Assembly (NCBI RefSeq): GCF_000422985.1
Contig: NZ_AUHC01000016.1
Location: forward strand, 1-38,070
Reading direction: 5' to 3'
Origin: Erythrobacter cryptus DSM 12079
GTDB taxonomy: Bacteria; Pseudomonadota; Alphaproteobacteria; Sphingomonadales; Sphingomonadaceae
Length of the DNA stretch: 38,070 nucleotides
Shown: positions 29,772 to 38,070 of the stretch, in pieces
Layout: each line of letters starts with the position of its first letter
How positions within the stretch are numbered: the stretch's first letter is position 1
Notes under the pieces: model-generated
Told to the model about the DNA's origin: nothing
Database searches by the model: none
What the model saw: only the letters and a program-made list of their open reading frames with translations
Made by a program: the position numbers and the translations under genes

Positions 29772-32432
29772 CTAGCCTTCCAGCGAGCGGCTGACCTGCT
29801 CGAAGGTGTCGCGCGAGAGCTTGCCCGCGGCCATGATCCGCTCCAGCTCGGCGCGCATCAGCGCGGCGCGGCCCGGCTCGATCCGCTGCCAGCGCCCGAG
29901 CGCCGGGACGAAGCGCGCCGCGGTCTGCGGGTTGATCGGATCGAGCGCGAGGATGACATCGGCGATGATGCGATAGCCCTCGCCGCTCGGCGCGTGGAAG
30001 GCCTTGGGATTGCCGGCAAAGGCCATGTGGAGCGCGCGCACCCGATTGGGGTTCCTGAGGGTGAAATCGGGATGCTCGGCGAGCGCGCGGACATGATCGA
30101 TCACCTGCGGGTGGAGCGAGAGCGCCTGGAGCGAGAACCACTTGTCCACCACCAGCGCATTGTCGCGGTAGCGCGCGTAGAAATCTGCGAGCCGGCCCTC
30201 GCGCTCGGGGCAGTCAAGCCCGGCGAGCACCATCAGCGCGCCCTGGCGATCGGTCATGTTGTCGGCCGCATCATATTGGGCGGCGGCAAGCGCGGCGGCC
30301 GCAGCAGGATCGGCAGCGGCGATGAGGCCAAGGGCGATGGTCTTGACCTTGCGCGCCCCGCGCCCGGCCGGATCCTCGCGCGCAACGGCCGAAGCCCGGG
30401 CGTGAAGCGCGCGCAGCTCGCCGCCAAGCGCCGCGCCGATCGCGGCCTTGAGGCCCTCACGCGCGGCGTGGATCGCGCCGGGATCAGCCTTGCGCTCGCC
30501 CACGGCCATGGCCTCGAACAGATAGGTCTCGGACGGCAGCAGCAGCAATTCGCCGCGCATCGCATCATCGAGCGCATTGTCGGCAAGGCTCGAGGCAAAG
30601 GCGGCGATGATCGCGGCCTCGCCCGCGGCCTGCTCGTCCGGCGCCAGCGTCCCAGAAGCAACGCCGACAAGATGGGCCACCGCCAGTTCCTGCAGGGCTT
30701 CGGAGCGGGCGAAGGGATCATCATCATGCGCGGCAAGGAACACGAGGTCCTCGCGCGCAAGCGTGCGCTCGATGATCACCGGGGCGGTAAAGCCGCGGTT
30801 GATCGAGACCACCGGATCGGGCCCGGCAAGCGGCAGATCGAAGCTCTGCTCAGCCTCCTCGAGCACGATCAGCCGCTCCTCCCCCAGCGCGCCGCGGCGC
30901 GAATGGACCGCAAGCCTGAGCGGGATCGGCATCGGCTGCTTGTGCGGCTGGCCCGGAGTGGGCGGCACGCTCTGGCGCAGGGTGAGCCGCAGCCGGTCGC
31001 CTTCAACTTCCTGCGAGACGGCCACGCGCGGCGTGCCGGCCTGGCTGTACCACAGGCGAAAGCGGGAAAGATCGATCCCGGCCCCGTCCTCGATCGCCTT
31101 GACGAACTCCTCGCAGGTCGCCGCCTCGCCATCATGGCGCGCGAAATAGAGATCGCAGCCTGCGCGGAACCGCGCTTCGCCCACCATCGAGCGCATCATG
31201 CGGATCACCTCGGCCCCCTTATTGTAAACGGTCGCCGTGTAGAAATTGCTGATCTCGCGGTAGGAATCGGGCCGGATCGGGTGGGCCAAGGGCCCCGCAT
31301 CCTCGGGGAACTGGGCGGCGCGCAGGATCCGCACATCCTCGATGCGCTTGACCGCCTCACCGCGCATGTCCTGGCTGAAGAGCTGGTCGCGCAGCACGGT
31401 GAAGCCTTCCTTGAGCGAAAGCTGGAACCAGTCGCGGCAGGTGACGCGGTTGCCCGACCAGTTGTGGAAATATTCGTGGGCGATCACGCCTTCGACCGCA
31501 TCGAAATCGGCATCGGTGGCGGTGTCGGGATCGGCCAGCACATATTTGGTGTTGAAGATATTGAGGCCCTTGTTCTCCATCGCTCCCATGTTGAAATCGC
31601 TGACGGCAACGATGTTGTAGAGATCAAGGTCATATTCGCGCCCGAACACCTCCTCGTCCCACTTCATCGCGCGGTGGAGCGATTCGAGCGCGTGATCGGT
31701 GCGGGCCAGGTCTTCCTTGCGCACCCAGATGTTGCATGTGACCACCCGGCCCGAGCAGGTGGTAAAGGGCCTCGAATTGGCGACGAGATCGCCCGCCACC
31801 AGGGCAAAGAGATAGGACGGCTTGGGCCAGGGATCGTGCCATTCGGCCCAGTGGGTGCCGTCGCCATTGTCCCCTTCGGCGATCTTGTTGCCATTGCACA
31901 AGAGCACCGGGAAGGCGGCCTTGTCGCCGCACATGCGCACCCGATAGACCGAGAGCACATCGGGCCGATCGGGAAAGAAGGTGATGCGGCGAAAGCCTTC
32001 GGCCTCGCACTGGGTGCACAGCATCCCGTTCGAGGCATAAAGGCCCATCAGCTGGGTGTTGGCGCTGGGGTCGATCGCGGTGGTGATGGTGATGAGGTGG
32101 GTCTCGCCGCGCAGGGGCACGATACAATCGCCCCCGTCCATGTGCCAATCGACCGGCGCGCCATCGACCAGCACGCCGAGCGGGGCAAGGCCATCGCCGT
32201 TGAGGCGGATGGTCTCGGCCCGATCGGCCCGGGCGTTGCGCTGCACCGTCAGCTGGGCCTCGACCAGGGTGTGGGTGAGACCGAGGGTGAAATCGAGCCT
32301 GACCTCGGGCACCAGCCAGGGGAAGGGGCGATAATCCTCGCGCCGGATCACCGGCGGCTCGTGCGGGGTGGGGGCGGCATCGGCCAGCGCGGGGCCGGCC
32401 TCGGGGGCGATGGGGGGCGTGGTGATGTCCAT
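29772..32432 (-). CDS. pepN: Aminopeptidase N (M1 metallopeptidase)
   Basis: This 886-aa zinc exopeptidase removes N-terminal residues from peptides. It has the substrate-binding G-A-M-E-N at residues 283-287 and the zinc site H319-E-Y-F-H323 with the third ligand Glu342. Length and order match the E. coli PepN subgroup, including the C-terminal helical solenoid. The ATG at 32432 is preferred over a TTG 12 codons upstream. It is divergent from the SDR gene with 53 bp between them. Confidence 0.95.
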   Translation of the reverse strand: MDITTPPIAPEAGPALADAAPTPHEPPVIRREDYRPFPWLVPEVRLDFTLGLTHTLVEAQLTVQRNARADRAETIRLNGDGLAPLGVLVDGAPVDWHMDGGDCIVPLRGETHLITITTAIDPSANTQLMGLYASNGMLCTQCEAEGFRRITFFPDRPDVLSVYRVRMCGDKAAFPVLLCNGNKIAEGDNGDGTHWAEWHDPWPKPSYLFALVAGDLVANSRPFTTCSGRVVTCNIWVRKEDLARTDHALESLHRAMKWDEEVFGREYDLDLYNIVAVSDFNMGAMENKGLNIFNTKYVLADPDTATDADFDAVEGVIAHEYFHNWSGNRVTCRDWFQLSLKEGFTVLRDQLFSQDMRGEAVKRIEDVRILRAAQFPEDAGPLAHPIRPDSYREISNFYTATVYNKGAEVIRMMRSMVGEARFRAGCDLYFARHDGEAATCEEFVKAIEDGAGIDLSRFRLWYSQAGTPRVAVSQEVEGDRLRLTLRQSVPPTPGQPHKQPMPIPLRLAVHSRRGALGEERLIVLEEAEQSFDLPLAGPDPVVSINRGFTAPVIIERTLAREDLVFLAAHDDDPFARSEALQELAVAHLVGVASGTLAPDEQAAGEAAIIAAFASSLADNALDDAMRGELLLLPSETYLFEAMAVGERKADPGAIHAAREGLKAAIGAALGGELRALHARASAVAREDPAGRGARKVKTIALGLIAAADPAAAAALAAAQYDAADNMTDRQGALMVLAGLDCPEREGRLADFYARYRDNALVVDKWFSLQALSLHPQVIDHVRALAEHPDFTLRNPNRVRALHMAFAGNPKAFHAPSGEGYRIIADVILALDPINPQTAARFVPALGRWQRIEPGRAALMRAELERIMAAGKLSRDTFEQVSRSLEG

Positions 32433-32485
32433 ATGCGCCGATTTAGGTTGATTCGCCGCGCGGTCCAATCTTTAGCTTGTGGCCC

Positions 32486-33286
32486 ATGCGCGCGCTCCTG
32501 ATCTTCGGCCTCGGCTACACCGCCACGCGTATCGCCCGGGCGATGGCCGGGCAGGGTTGGCAGGTGCGCGCCACGGGCCGCGCCGGCGACATTGCCTTTG
32601 CCGATCGCAGCGCGGTGCTGGCGGCGCTGGCCGAGGCAAGCCACGTGCTCTCCTCGGTCCCGCCCGATCGGGCCAGCGGGGCCGATCCGGTGCTCGCGGC
32701 CTATGGCGAGAGCCTCGCGGGCAAGGCGCTGTTCTACCTTTCTTCCACCGGGGTCTATGGCGATCGTCAGGGCGCCTGGGTGGACGAGGCCACCCCCACC
32801 ATCGCCGAAGAAGGCGAGGGGCGCCGCAATGCCCGGGCCGAGGCGGATCTGGCCTGGCTCGGCCGCGGCGCGCGGGTGTTCCGCCTGCCCGGCATCTACG
32901 GGCCGGGGCGCAGCGCGCTTGACCGGGTGCGCGCGGGCGCGGCGAGGCGGATTGCCCTGCCCGGGCAGGTGTTTAGCCGCGTCCATGTCGATGACATTGC
33001 CAGCGGCGTCGCTGCCGCGCTGGCGCAGGATGCGCCCGCCGGGGCCTACAACCTCGGCGATGACCTCCCATGCAGCGGCAATGAGGTGACCGAATATGCC
33101 TGCCGCCTGCTCGGCGTGGAGCCGCCCCCACTCGAGACGCTGGATGAGGCACAGCTCTCCCCCATGGCGCGCGGCTTTTACATGGAAAACCGCCGCATCG
33201 CCAATGGCAAGGCCAAGCGGGTGCTGGGCTGGCGGCTGCGCTATCCCACCTATGTCGAGGGGCTGGCGGCGCTGCGCGAGGCCTGA
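32486..33286 (+). CDS. NAD(P)-binding SDR-family protein (YeeZ-like)
   Basis: This 266-aa extended-SDR-type protein begins with a Rossmann dinucleotide motif, L-I-F-G-L-G-Y-T-A-T-R-I-A. It has S-S-T-G-V-Y-G-D-R and R-L-P-G-I-Y-G-P-G-R, the epimerase-like segments. The usual Y-x3-K is not evident, so it may bind NAD(P) without classical SDR catalysis. The ATG at 32486 starts at the Rossmann strand; a TTG three codons upstream is less likely. Substrate unknown. Confidence 0.85.
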   Translation: MRALLIFGLGYTATRIARAMAGQGWQVRATGRAGDIAFADRSAVLAALAEASHVLSSVPPDRASGADPVLAAYGESLAGKALFYLSSTGVYGDRQGAWVDEATPTIAEEGEGRRNARAEADLAWLGRGARVFRLPGIYGPGRSALDRVRAGAARRIALPGQVFSRVHVDDIASGVAAALAQDAPAGAYNLGDDLPCSGNEVTEYACRLLGVEPPPLETLDEAQLSPMARGFYMENRRIANGKAKRVLGWRLRYPTYVEGLAALREA

Positions 33287-33296
33287 ACGCGCGCCT

Positions 33297-34217
33297 TCAG
33301 CCGCGCTGGCGCGCCCGCAGCGCCAGACCCATGCCGAGCAACGCCAGCGCCATGCCCGCCGATGACAGCCCATCCCAGCGGAAGCCCTCGAACAGGGTGG
33401 ATAGCAGCATCGCCACCGCCACGGTGAGGATACCGTTATAGGCGGTGCGCCCGGCGCCGATCTCGCGCACCAGGTTATAATGCAGCGGGAAGGTGACGAC
33501 CGAGCCGATCAGTGCAAGATAGGCGGTGCCGGCCCAGAAGCGCCACGCACCGGGCACCACCGGCGCCCCGGCCAGCACCAGCGCATAAGCAAGATCGAAC
33601 AGCGTACCATAGAGCATCGCCCAGGCCAGCAGGCTAACCATCGGCACGCCGCGCCCGGTGGGATTGGCCTGGATGACATTGGCGATCGAGGCGGCGAGCA
33701 TCCCCCCGACCGCAAGGGCAATGCCGAGCGCAACATTGCCGCCGAGCGGCGCGGCGCGCCATTCGTGCACCAGCAGCATGACCACCCCGGCAATCGCCAC
33801 CAGGCTTCCGGCGATGAAGCCGCCCGCCACCTTCTCCCCCAGAAACAGGCGGGCAAACAGCGCATTGGGCACCATCAAGAGCGCGAACATCACCGCCACG
33901 ATGCCTGAGGTGATGTGCGCCTCGGCGTGATAGACGAACAGGAAATTGCCCGAGAACTGCGCGATGCCGACCATCAGGGCGAGCAGGTGTTCATCCCGGC
34001 CAAGCCGCAGCCGCCGGCCCATCGCCGCGGCGAGGGCAAAGAGCGCCGGGGTGGCAATCGCAAAGCGGTAGAACACCCCCCAGGGCGCGGGCACCCCGGC
34101 GATCTGCCCGGTGATGACGAACCAGGTCGATCCCCAGATCGCCCCGGTCAGCACGAAGGGGATCAGCACCCGGGGGCTGAGCATCGAAGGGGTGGCAGTG
34201 GCGGCCGGAGCGCTCAC
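33297..34217 (-). CDS. EamA/DMT-family transporter
   Basis: This 306-aa inner-membrane protein has ten predicted helices in two EamA repeats, with G-A-I-W-G-S-T-W-F at the first helix and L-I-G-S-V-V-T-F-P-L-H-Y near the second repeat. Members export amino acids or other metabolites; the substrate here is unknown. A GTG at 34217 overlaps the aldolase stop (GTGA) and is chosen; the ATG at 34184 is an alternative. It converges on the SDR gene with a 10-bp gap. Confidence 0.88.
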   Translation of the reverse strand: MSAPAATATPSMLSPRVLIPFVLTGAIWGSTWFVITGQIAGVPAPWGVFYRFAIATPALFALAAAMGRRLRLGRDEHLLALMVGIAQFSGNFLFVYHAEAHITSGIVAVMFALLMVPNALFARLFLGEKVAGGFIAGSLVAIAGVVMLLVHEWRAAPLGGNVALGIALAVGGMLAASIANVIQANPTGRGVPMVSLLAWAMLYGTLFDLAYALVLAGAPVVPGAWRFWAGTAYLALIGSVVTFPLHYNLVREIGAGRTAYNGILTVAVAMLLSTLFEGFRWDGLSSAGMALALLGMGLALRARQRG

Positions 34218-35233
34218 AGGGCAGCGATCGCCTTGCCCAGCGCCTCGGCGTCCTCGCCGCGCGTGTTCCAGGAGGTGACGAAGCGGGCGGCCTCGGCGCC
34301 CCAGTCGTAGAAGGCAAAGCCGGCGGCGCGCAGGGCCTCGCGTTCTGCCGGGCTGAGGCGCACGAACACCTCGTTGGCCTCGACCGGGTGGAGCAGGCGC
34401 GCGCCGCAGCCGCTTGCCACCTCGCGCGCGGCGGCATTGGCATGGGCGGCGTTGGCGAGCCACAGATCGCCCTCGAGCATGGCGAGGATCTGCGCGGCAA
34501 GATAGCGCCCCTTGCATTGCAGGTGCCCGGCGCGCTTGCGGCGATAGCGCACCTCATCGGCGCGCGCGGGATCGAACAGCACCACCGCCTCGGCCCCCAT
34601 CGCGCCGTTCTTGATGAAGCCGAAGGCAAGGCTGTCCACCGGCCCGGCGGCGGCGCGCGCGGCGTCCTCGGCGCTGGTGGCAAGGAAGGCGGCGGCATTG
34701 GCAAAGCGCGCCCCGTCCATGTGCAGGCCAAGCCCGCGTGCGCGGGCAAAGGCGCCGAGCGCGGCGAGCTCGTCCGGGCGATAGGTGCGGCCATATTCGC
34801 TCGCCTGGGTGATGGCGATGGCATGGGGCTGCACCTGGTGCACGTCCTTGCGGATCGGATCGATCAGCGCGGCGATGGCCTCGGGCCTCAGCATCGCCCC
34901 CTCGCCCTCGGCCAGCATCAGCTTGGCGCCGTGGAGGAAGAAGCCCGGCGCCCCGCCCTCGTCAACCTCGATATGGGCCTCGCGGTGGCACACCACCCCG
35001 CCATGGGGCGCACACAGGGTGCCGAGCGCGAGGCAATTGGCAGCCGTGCCGCTCGCCACCCACAGCGCCGCGCATTCGCGCGCGAACAGCGCCGAGAAGC
35101 GTTCATCGAGCGCACGCGAGAGCGCATCGCCATCATAGGGCTGATCGGGCGCATCGGCAGCTTGCATCGCCTCCCACACGCGGGGGTGGACGCTTGCGGC
35201 GTTGTCGGACAGGAAGGGCTTGAGGCGGGTCAT
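34214..35233 (-). CDS. Low-specificity L-threonine aldolase family, PLP-dependent
   Basis: This 339-aa fold-type I PLP enzyme is predicted to split L-threonine (or allo-threonine) into glycine and acetaldehyde. It has the N-terminal F-L-S-D-N-A-A-S-V-H-P, S-G-T-A-A-N near the cofactor, H-M-D-G-A-R-F-A-N-A, and the lysine in F-I-K-N-G-A-M-G-A-E. The usual residues before that lysine (G-G-T) are F-I here. The ATG at 35233 gives the family length. It is coupled to the EamA gene by GTGA overlap, which suggests that the transporter handles a related amino acid. Confidence 0.88.
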   Translation of the reverse strand: MTRLKPFLSDNAASVHPRVWEAMQAADAPDQPYDGDALSRALDERFSALFARECAALWVASGTAANCLALGTLCAPHGGVVCHREAHIEVDEGGAPGFFLHGAKLMLAEGEGAMLRPEAIAALIDPIRKDVHQVQPHAIAITQASEYGRTYRPDELAALGAFARARGLGLHMDGARFANAAAFLATSAEDAARAAAGPVDSLAFGFIKNGAMGAEAVVLFDPARADEVRYRRKRAGHLQCKGRYLAAQILAMLEGDLWLANAAHANAAAREVASGCGARLLHPVEANEVFVRLSPAEREALRAAGFAFYDWGAEAARFVTSWNTRGEDAEALGKAIAAL

Positions 35234-35288
35234 GCGCGCAAGGCCTCTAGCGGTGCGCGCCGCCAAGGCAAGCCGGGAGCACGCCGCC

Positions 35289-35606
35289 ATGGACGAAACG
35301 CGCGCAGAGCTGACCATCACGCACCACCCTGAGGGCCGCGGCGGGCGCTATGTCGCGGTGCTGGCCGGGGCCGCGCCGCAGGGCCATCTCGAATGGGAGC
35401 CGGGCGCAGCGCAGCGCGGCCAGCCGGTGCGGATCGCCACCCACACCGTGGTGCCGCGCGCGATCGGCGGGCGCGGGGTGGCGCAGGCGCTGGTGGCGCG
35501 GCTGGTGGCCGACGCCACGGCCCAAGGCTTCCTCATCCGCCCCCAATGCTCCTATGTCGCGCGCAGGCTCGCCGAGAGGCCGGATTGGGCGGCGCTCATC
35601 GCCTGA
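35289..35606 (+). CDS. Small GNAT-family N-acetyltransferase (COG2388 type)
   Basis: This 105-aa protein is of the minimal YidJ/NATD1-like acetyltransferase class. It has T-H-T-V-V-P-R-A-I-G-G-R-G-V-A-Q-A-L, which holds the acetyl-CoA loop (R-x2-G-x-G/A), and a C-terminal P-Q-C-S-Y-V-A-R-R-L. It is divergent from the aldolase gene (55 bp). Its last 55 bp overlap the 3' end of the YdbT-like gene on the other strand. Substrate unknown. Confidence 0.85.
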   Translation: MDETRAELTITHHPEGRGGRYVAVLAGAAPQGHLEWEPGAAQRGQPVRIATHTVVPRAIGGRGVAQALVARLVADATAQGFLIRPQCSYVARRLAERPDWAALIA

Positions 35607-37111
35607 TCGGCGGGCACCGCGCGCCTTGCCGCGGGGGCGGCGGCGGTGATGGTCTCCAAGATCGCGGCGCGCAGGCCCCGCGCCTCGGCCAGCGCCAGCC
35701 CCGGGATCGCCAGCGTCCCCCCGGCCAGCCCGAGATGGAGCGTGGCATAGCCGCGCCAGCGTCCGAGCGGCCCTTGCGCGATCTCGACCGAATGGAGCCG
35801 CGCGCGCTTGGCGATGCGGGTGGTGGGCGACAGGAAGCCGGTGGTGGTGACGATCTGGTCGCCATCGATCCCGTGGCGGCGGAACTCCCAAGCATAAAGG
35901 TTAAGAGCGGCGACCACCACCGCAAGGCCGAGCACGATGAAGGACAGGCCGAAAGGCGCATAGAGCGCCACCGGCACGGCGATGAGTGCCAGCGCGCCCG
36001 ATTGCAAGAGGACGCTGTCGGCAAGGTGGCGCCGGCTGGCGCGATGCCAGGCCAGCCCCGGCCCGGGCAGGCGGTATCCGGCAGCCTCCGCAATCGCGCC
36101 GATCTCCGCCATCCTCGCGAGCGGGGCGACCATGTGATTTTCGCTGCCGAAATCCTGCGCCAGGCTGACAAAGCGCAGATCGTGCCACCCAAAGCGATAG
36201 CGCAGCGGCCCGGTGCCGATCACCAGCGCCTGCACCCGGTGGCGCGGCATCACCACATCGGTGCGGGTGAAAAGGCCGCGCTGGCGCCGAAAGCCGCGCG
36301 GGCTGAGGCTCGAGACAAAGCCCCAGTCGCGCACGAAGCTGCGCACCACCCCGGTGGCAAAGCCGATCAGCGCAAGGCCGATCAGCCCGGCAATGACCGC
36401 GGCGGCCTGCGCATAGGGGCCGAGCCGGGCGATGGTGCTGCCCTGCCGTTCGATCCAGCCGCGCCACAATTCGACATTCCAGACATCGATGCTGCTGACA
36501 TTGTCGAGATATTGGAGGAGGCCGCCCAGCGCCGCGAAGACCGCCAGCGAGAACTCGAACAGGCCGAGCGTGAGGAGCCGGCGCGGCCCCATGGCAAAGA
36601 GCACCTGCTCGCCGGCTTCGCCTTGGCCCGCGCCATCGGCGGGTGGCCCCTCGTCTGGCGCGCCCTCGCGCCGCGCGCGCACCAGCTGGCGCAGGCGCTC
36701 ACCCTCGGCGGCGCTGAGGTATTCGAGCTTGATGTCCTCGGCCCCGCCCGCCCCGGTCTCGAACCGCACCGCCACCAGCCCCAGCAGGCGCGGCACCAGC
36801 CTTGCCTCGAGGCTCACGTCCTGGATGCGCTCATAGGGCACGGCGCGCGCGGTGCGGCTGATGAGCCCCTTCTCCACCCGGATATCGGCAGGGCCGATGG
36901 TGTAGGTGAGCCGCCGCCAGGCAAGATAGCGCGCCAGCGTGCCCACCAGCACCGCGGCAAGGCCAACGCCGAGCGCCACCGCCAGCCGGCTGCCCGAGCC
37001 GATGCCGGAAAAGGCGATCGCCACCGCCGGCAAAATCGCCTCGCGCAGGCTGGCAAGCGCGCCGATCACCACGCCGAGCGGCGCGGTGCGCTGCGCTGGT
37101 GGCACGCTCAC
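35552..37111 (-). CDS. YdbT-like membrane protein with three bPH2 (DUF304) domains
   Basis: This 519-aa membrane protein has three bacterial pleckstrin-homology-like repeats at about residues 65-135, 270-330 and 405-480 (each with an R-x-[GD]-[LF]-[IF]-S/T-R/P-T-type turn), separated by hydrophobic helices. The start is a GTG at 37111 overlapping the YdbS stop (GTGA); the frame is open further upstream but that part shadows YdbS. YdbS/YdbT pairs are widespread and of unclear function. Confidence 0.85.
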   Translation of the reverse strand: MSVPPAQRTAPLGVVIGALASLREAILPAVAIAFSGIGSGSRLAVALGVGLAAVLVGTLARYLAWRRLTYTIGPADIRVEKGLISRTARAVPYERIQDVSLEARLVPRLLGLVAVRFETGAGGAEDIKLEYLSAAEGERLRQLVRARREGAPDEGPPADGAGQGEAGEQVLFAMGPRRLLTLGLFEFSLAVFAALGGLLQYLDNVSSIDVWNVELWRGWIERQGSTIARLGPYAQAAAVIAGLIGLALIGFATGVVRSFVRDWGFVSSLSPRGFRRQRGLFTRTDVVMPRHRVQALVIGTGPLRYRFGWHDLRFVSLAQDFGSENHMVAPLARMAEIGAIAEAAGYRLPGPGLAWHRASRRHLADSVLLQSGALALIAVPVALYAPFGLSFIVLGLAVVVAALNLYAWEFRRHGIDGDQIVTTTGFLSPTTRIAKRARLHSVEIAQGPLGRWRGYATLHLGLAGGTLAIPGLALAEARGLRAAILETITAAAPAARRAVPADQAMSAAQSGLSASLRAT

Positions 37112-37653
37112 AGTTCTTCCCGGCGGATATGGGCGCGGATCGCCTCGCGCATCGCCCGCGCGGTCTCCTCGGCCAGGCCCGGCAGGGCGACGCTGGCATT
37201 GTGCGTGCCCGCGGTGTGGAGCGTGAGCGTGGCAATGCCGAACAGGCGCTCGAGCGGCCCCTGGCTCACATCGATGTGCTGCACCCGGCTGAAGGGCACG
37301 ATCGTGTCGGAATGCCACAGCACCCCGCGCACCACCCGCAGCCGGTCTGCCCCGAGGTGATAGCCGCGCGCCTGCCAGCGCCGCAGCGGAACGCGAATGA
37401 CGAGCACCAGCGCCACCACCAGCACCGCCCCGGCGATCAGCCCCGGCGGCAGCAGCGCCGCATCGCGCAGCGCCGCCTCGATCACCAGCGCGGCCACGAG
37501 CGCGGGGATCGCCGCGAGCAGCGCCTCGATCCGCAGCGCATGGGCATAGTGGGGGTGAAGCCGGGTGAGCGCGGCCTCATCCGCATCGGCGGCGAGGCGC
37601 GGCGCGGCCTTGGCCTCGGCGGCGGGGGACGGGGCGGCGGGGGCGTGATCCAT
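37108..37653 (-). CDS. YdbS-like bPH2 membrane protein
   Basis: This 181-aa protein has two central membrane helices (about 45-90) and one bPH2 domain (about 95-165, R-V-V-R-G-V-L-W-H-S-D-T-I-V-P-F-S-R-V-Q-H-I-D). The first 30 residues are Ala/Pro-rich and probably disordered. It is the first gene of the YdbS-YdbT pair. Promoter space upstream is only about 70 bp before the IS5-family element. Confidence 0.85.
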   Translation of the reverse strand: MDHAPAAPSPAAEAKAAPRLAADADEAALTRLHPHYAHALRIEALLAAIPALVAALVIEAALRDAALLPPGLIAGAVLVVALVLVIRVPLRRWQARGYHLGADRLRVVRGVLWHSDTIVPFSRVQHIDVSQGPLERLFGIATLTLHTAGTHNASVALPGLAEETARAMREAIRAHIRREEL

Positions 37654-37724
37654 GGTGCCTTAGATGCGCAATACAGTGCCGCCGCGCAAGCGCTTTTGCC
37701 CGTCCCTGCCTTGCCCCGGCAATC

Positions 37725-38069
37725 CTAAGCCGTGGACTCATTAGCTGCGATCCATAGGCGAGTTGAGAAGAGTTTGGCAGCGGCGAGGAAGTTGTCGGCG
37801 CGTTTGTCGTATCGCGTGGCCAAGCCTCTGGCGTGCTTGAGTTTTCCGAAGAAGCGCTCGATCAGGTTGCGATAGCGGTAGAGGAAGGAGCTGAAGGCGA
37901 AGCCCTTCTTGCGGTTGGCCTTTGGCGGGATGTTGGCGAAGCTGCCGCGCGCCTCGACCTTGTCGCGGATGGCGTCGCTGTCATAGGCCTTGTCGGCGAG
38001 GAAGATGCTGCCTTCCGGCACGGCCTCGAGCAGCGGATCGGCCTGTTGGCAATCGCTCGCCTGTCCTTC
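37725..38069 (-). CDS. IS5-family transposase, C-terminal part (cut by window edge)
   Basis: This is the last 114 codons of a DDE transposase. It has E-G-Q-A-S-D, L-A-D-K-A-Y-D-S-D (a catalytic Asp region) and the C1 signature Y-R-N-L-I-E-R-F-F-G-K-L-K followed by R-G-L-A-T-R-Y-D-K, typical of the IS5 family. The stop is TAG at 37725-37727. The N terminus lies right of the window. The visible part is intact. Confidence 0.92.
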   Translation of the reverse strand, partial: EGQASDCQQADPLLEAVPEGSIFLADKAYDSDAIRDKVEARGSFANIPPKANRKKGFAFSSFLYRYRNLIERFFGKLKHARGLATRYDKRADNFLAAAKLFSTRLWIAANESTA

Positions 38070-38070
38070 G
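37725..38070 (-). mobile_element. IS5-family element, one end (partial)
   Basis: The element end should lie close to the transposase stop codon; in many IS5 elements the stop falls within or next to the terminal repeat, and the sequence CCGTGGACTCATTAG at 37730-37744 could be that repeat. The exact end cannot be fixed without the other terminus. It sits about 70 bp upstream of the YdbS-like gene. Confidence 0.65.

Noticed and set aside
1..38070. CRISPR arrays, tRNA or rRNA genes
   Set aside because: No spaced direct repeats of CRISPR type and no cloverleaf or rRNA-like segment was seen in the intergenic regions, which are all short.

Overview
The window is high-GC DNA (roughly two thirds G+C) from an alphaproteobacterium. 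Its Mrp antiporter operon, petABC, pepN, pgeF and paired YdbS/YdbT genes suggest Sphingomonadales/Erythrobacteraceae. That placement is inference from gene content and protein style; no rRNA or tRNA gene is present to confirm it. Genes are packed tightly. No gene-free stretch exceeds about 235 bp.

Positions 1-18231 are an accessory defence island, almost all on the minus strand. Read in transcription order (right to left) it holds: a MerR-type regulator, a von Willebrand A (vWA) protein, a HEPN-like protein with an RNase-type motif, a DUF2779 protein (Cas4-like nuclease plus DnaQ-like fold), a 1139-aa RecB-like nuclease fused to a DNA2/NAM7 helicase, an McrB-family GTPase with two EVE-like segments, a 96-aa unknown protein, an McrC nuclease subunit, a WYL regulator, and a very large DEAD/DEAH helicase with a DUF1998 end (DruE-like). 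Start/stop overlaps tie RecB-DNA2, McrB, the small protein and McrC together, with WYL 4 nt behind. The last gene is dead: it has three in-frame nonsense codons, and an IS256-family element is inserted near its 3' end. A near-identical 15-bp dyad lies just upstream of both DUF2779 and RecB-DNA2, which suggests co-regulation, possibly by the WYL protein. I do not recognise this combination as a named defence system.

Positions 18261-19025 carry the recognisable part of a DUF429 protein whose 5' end looks lost or degenerate; it may mark the island edge.

From 19151 onward the genes look like ordinary chromosome. There is an mnh/mrp Na+/H+ antiporter operon (A-B fused, then C-G, every junction an ATGA overlap), apt, the cytochrome bc1 operon petA-petB-petC, pgeF, pepN, a divergent SDR gene, an EamA transporter coupled to a threonine aldolase, a GNAT protein, and a two-gene bPH2 (YdbS/YdbT) unit. 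The window ends inside an IS5-family transposase, so insertion sequences bound both ends.
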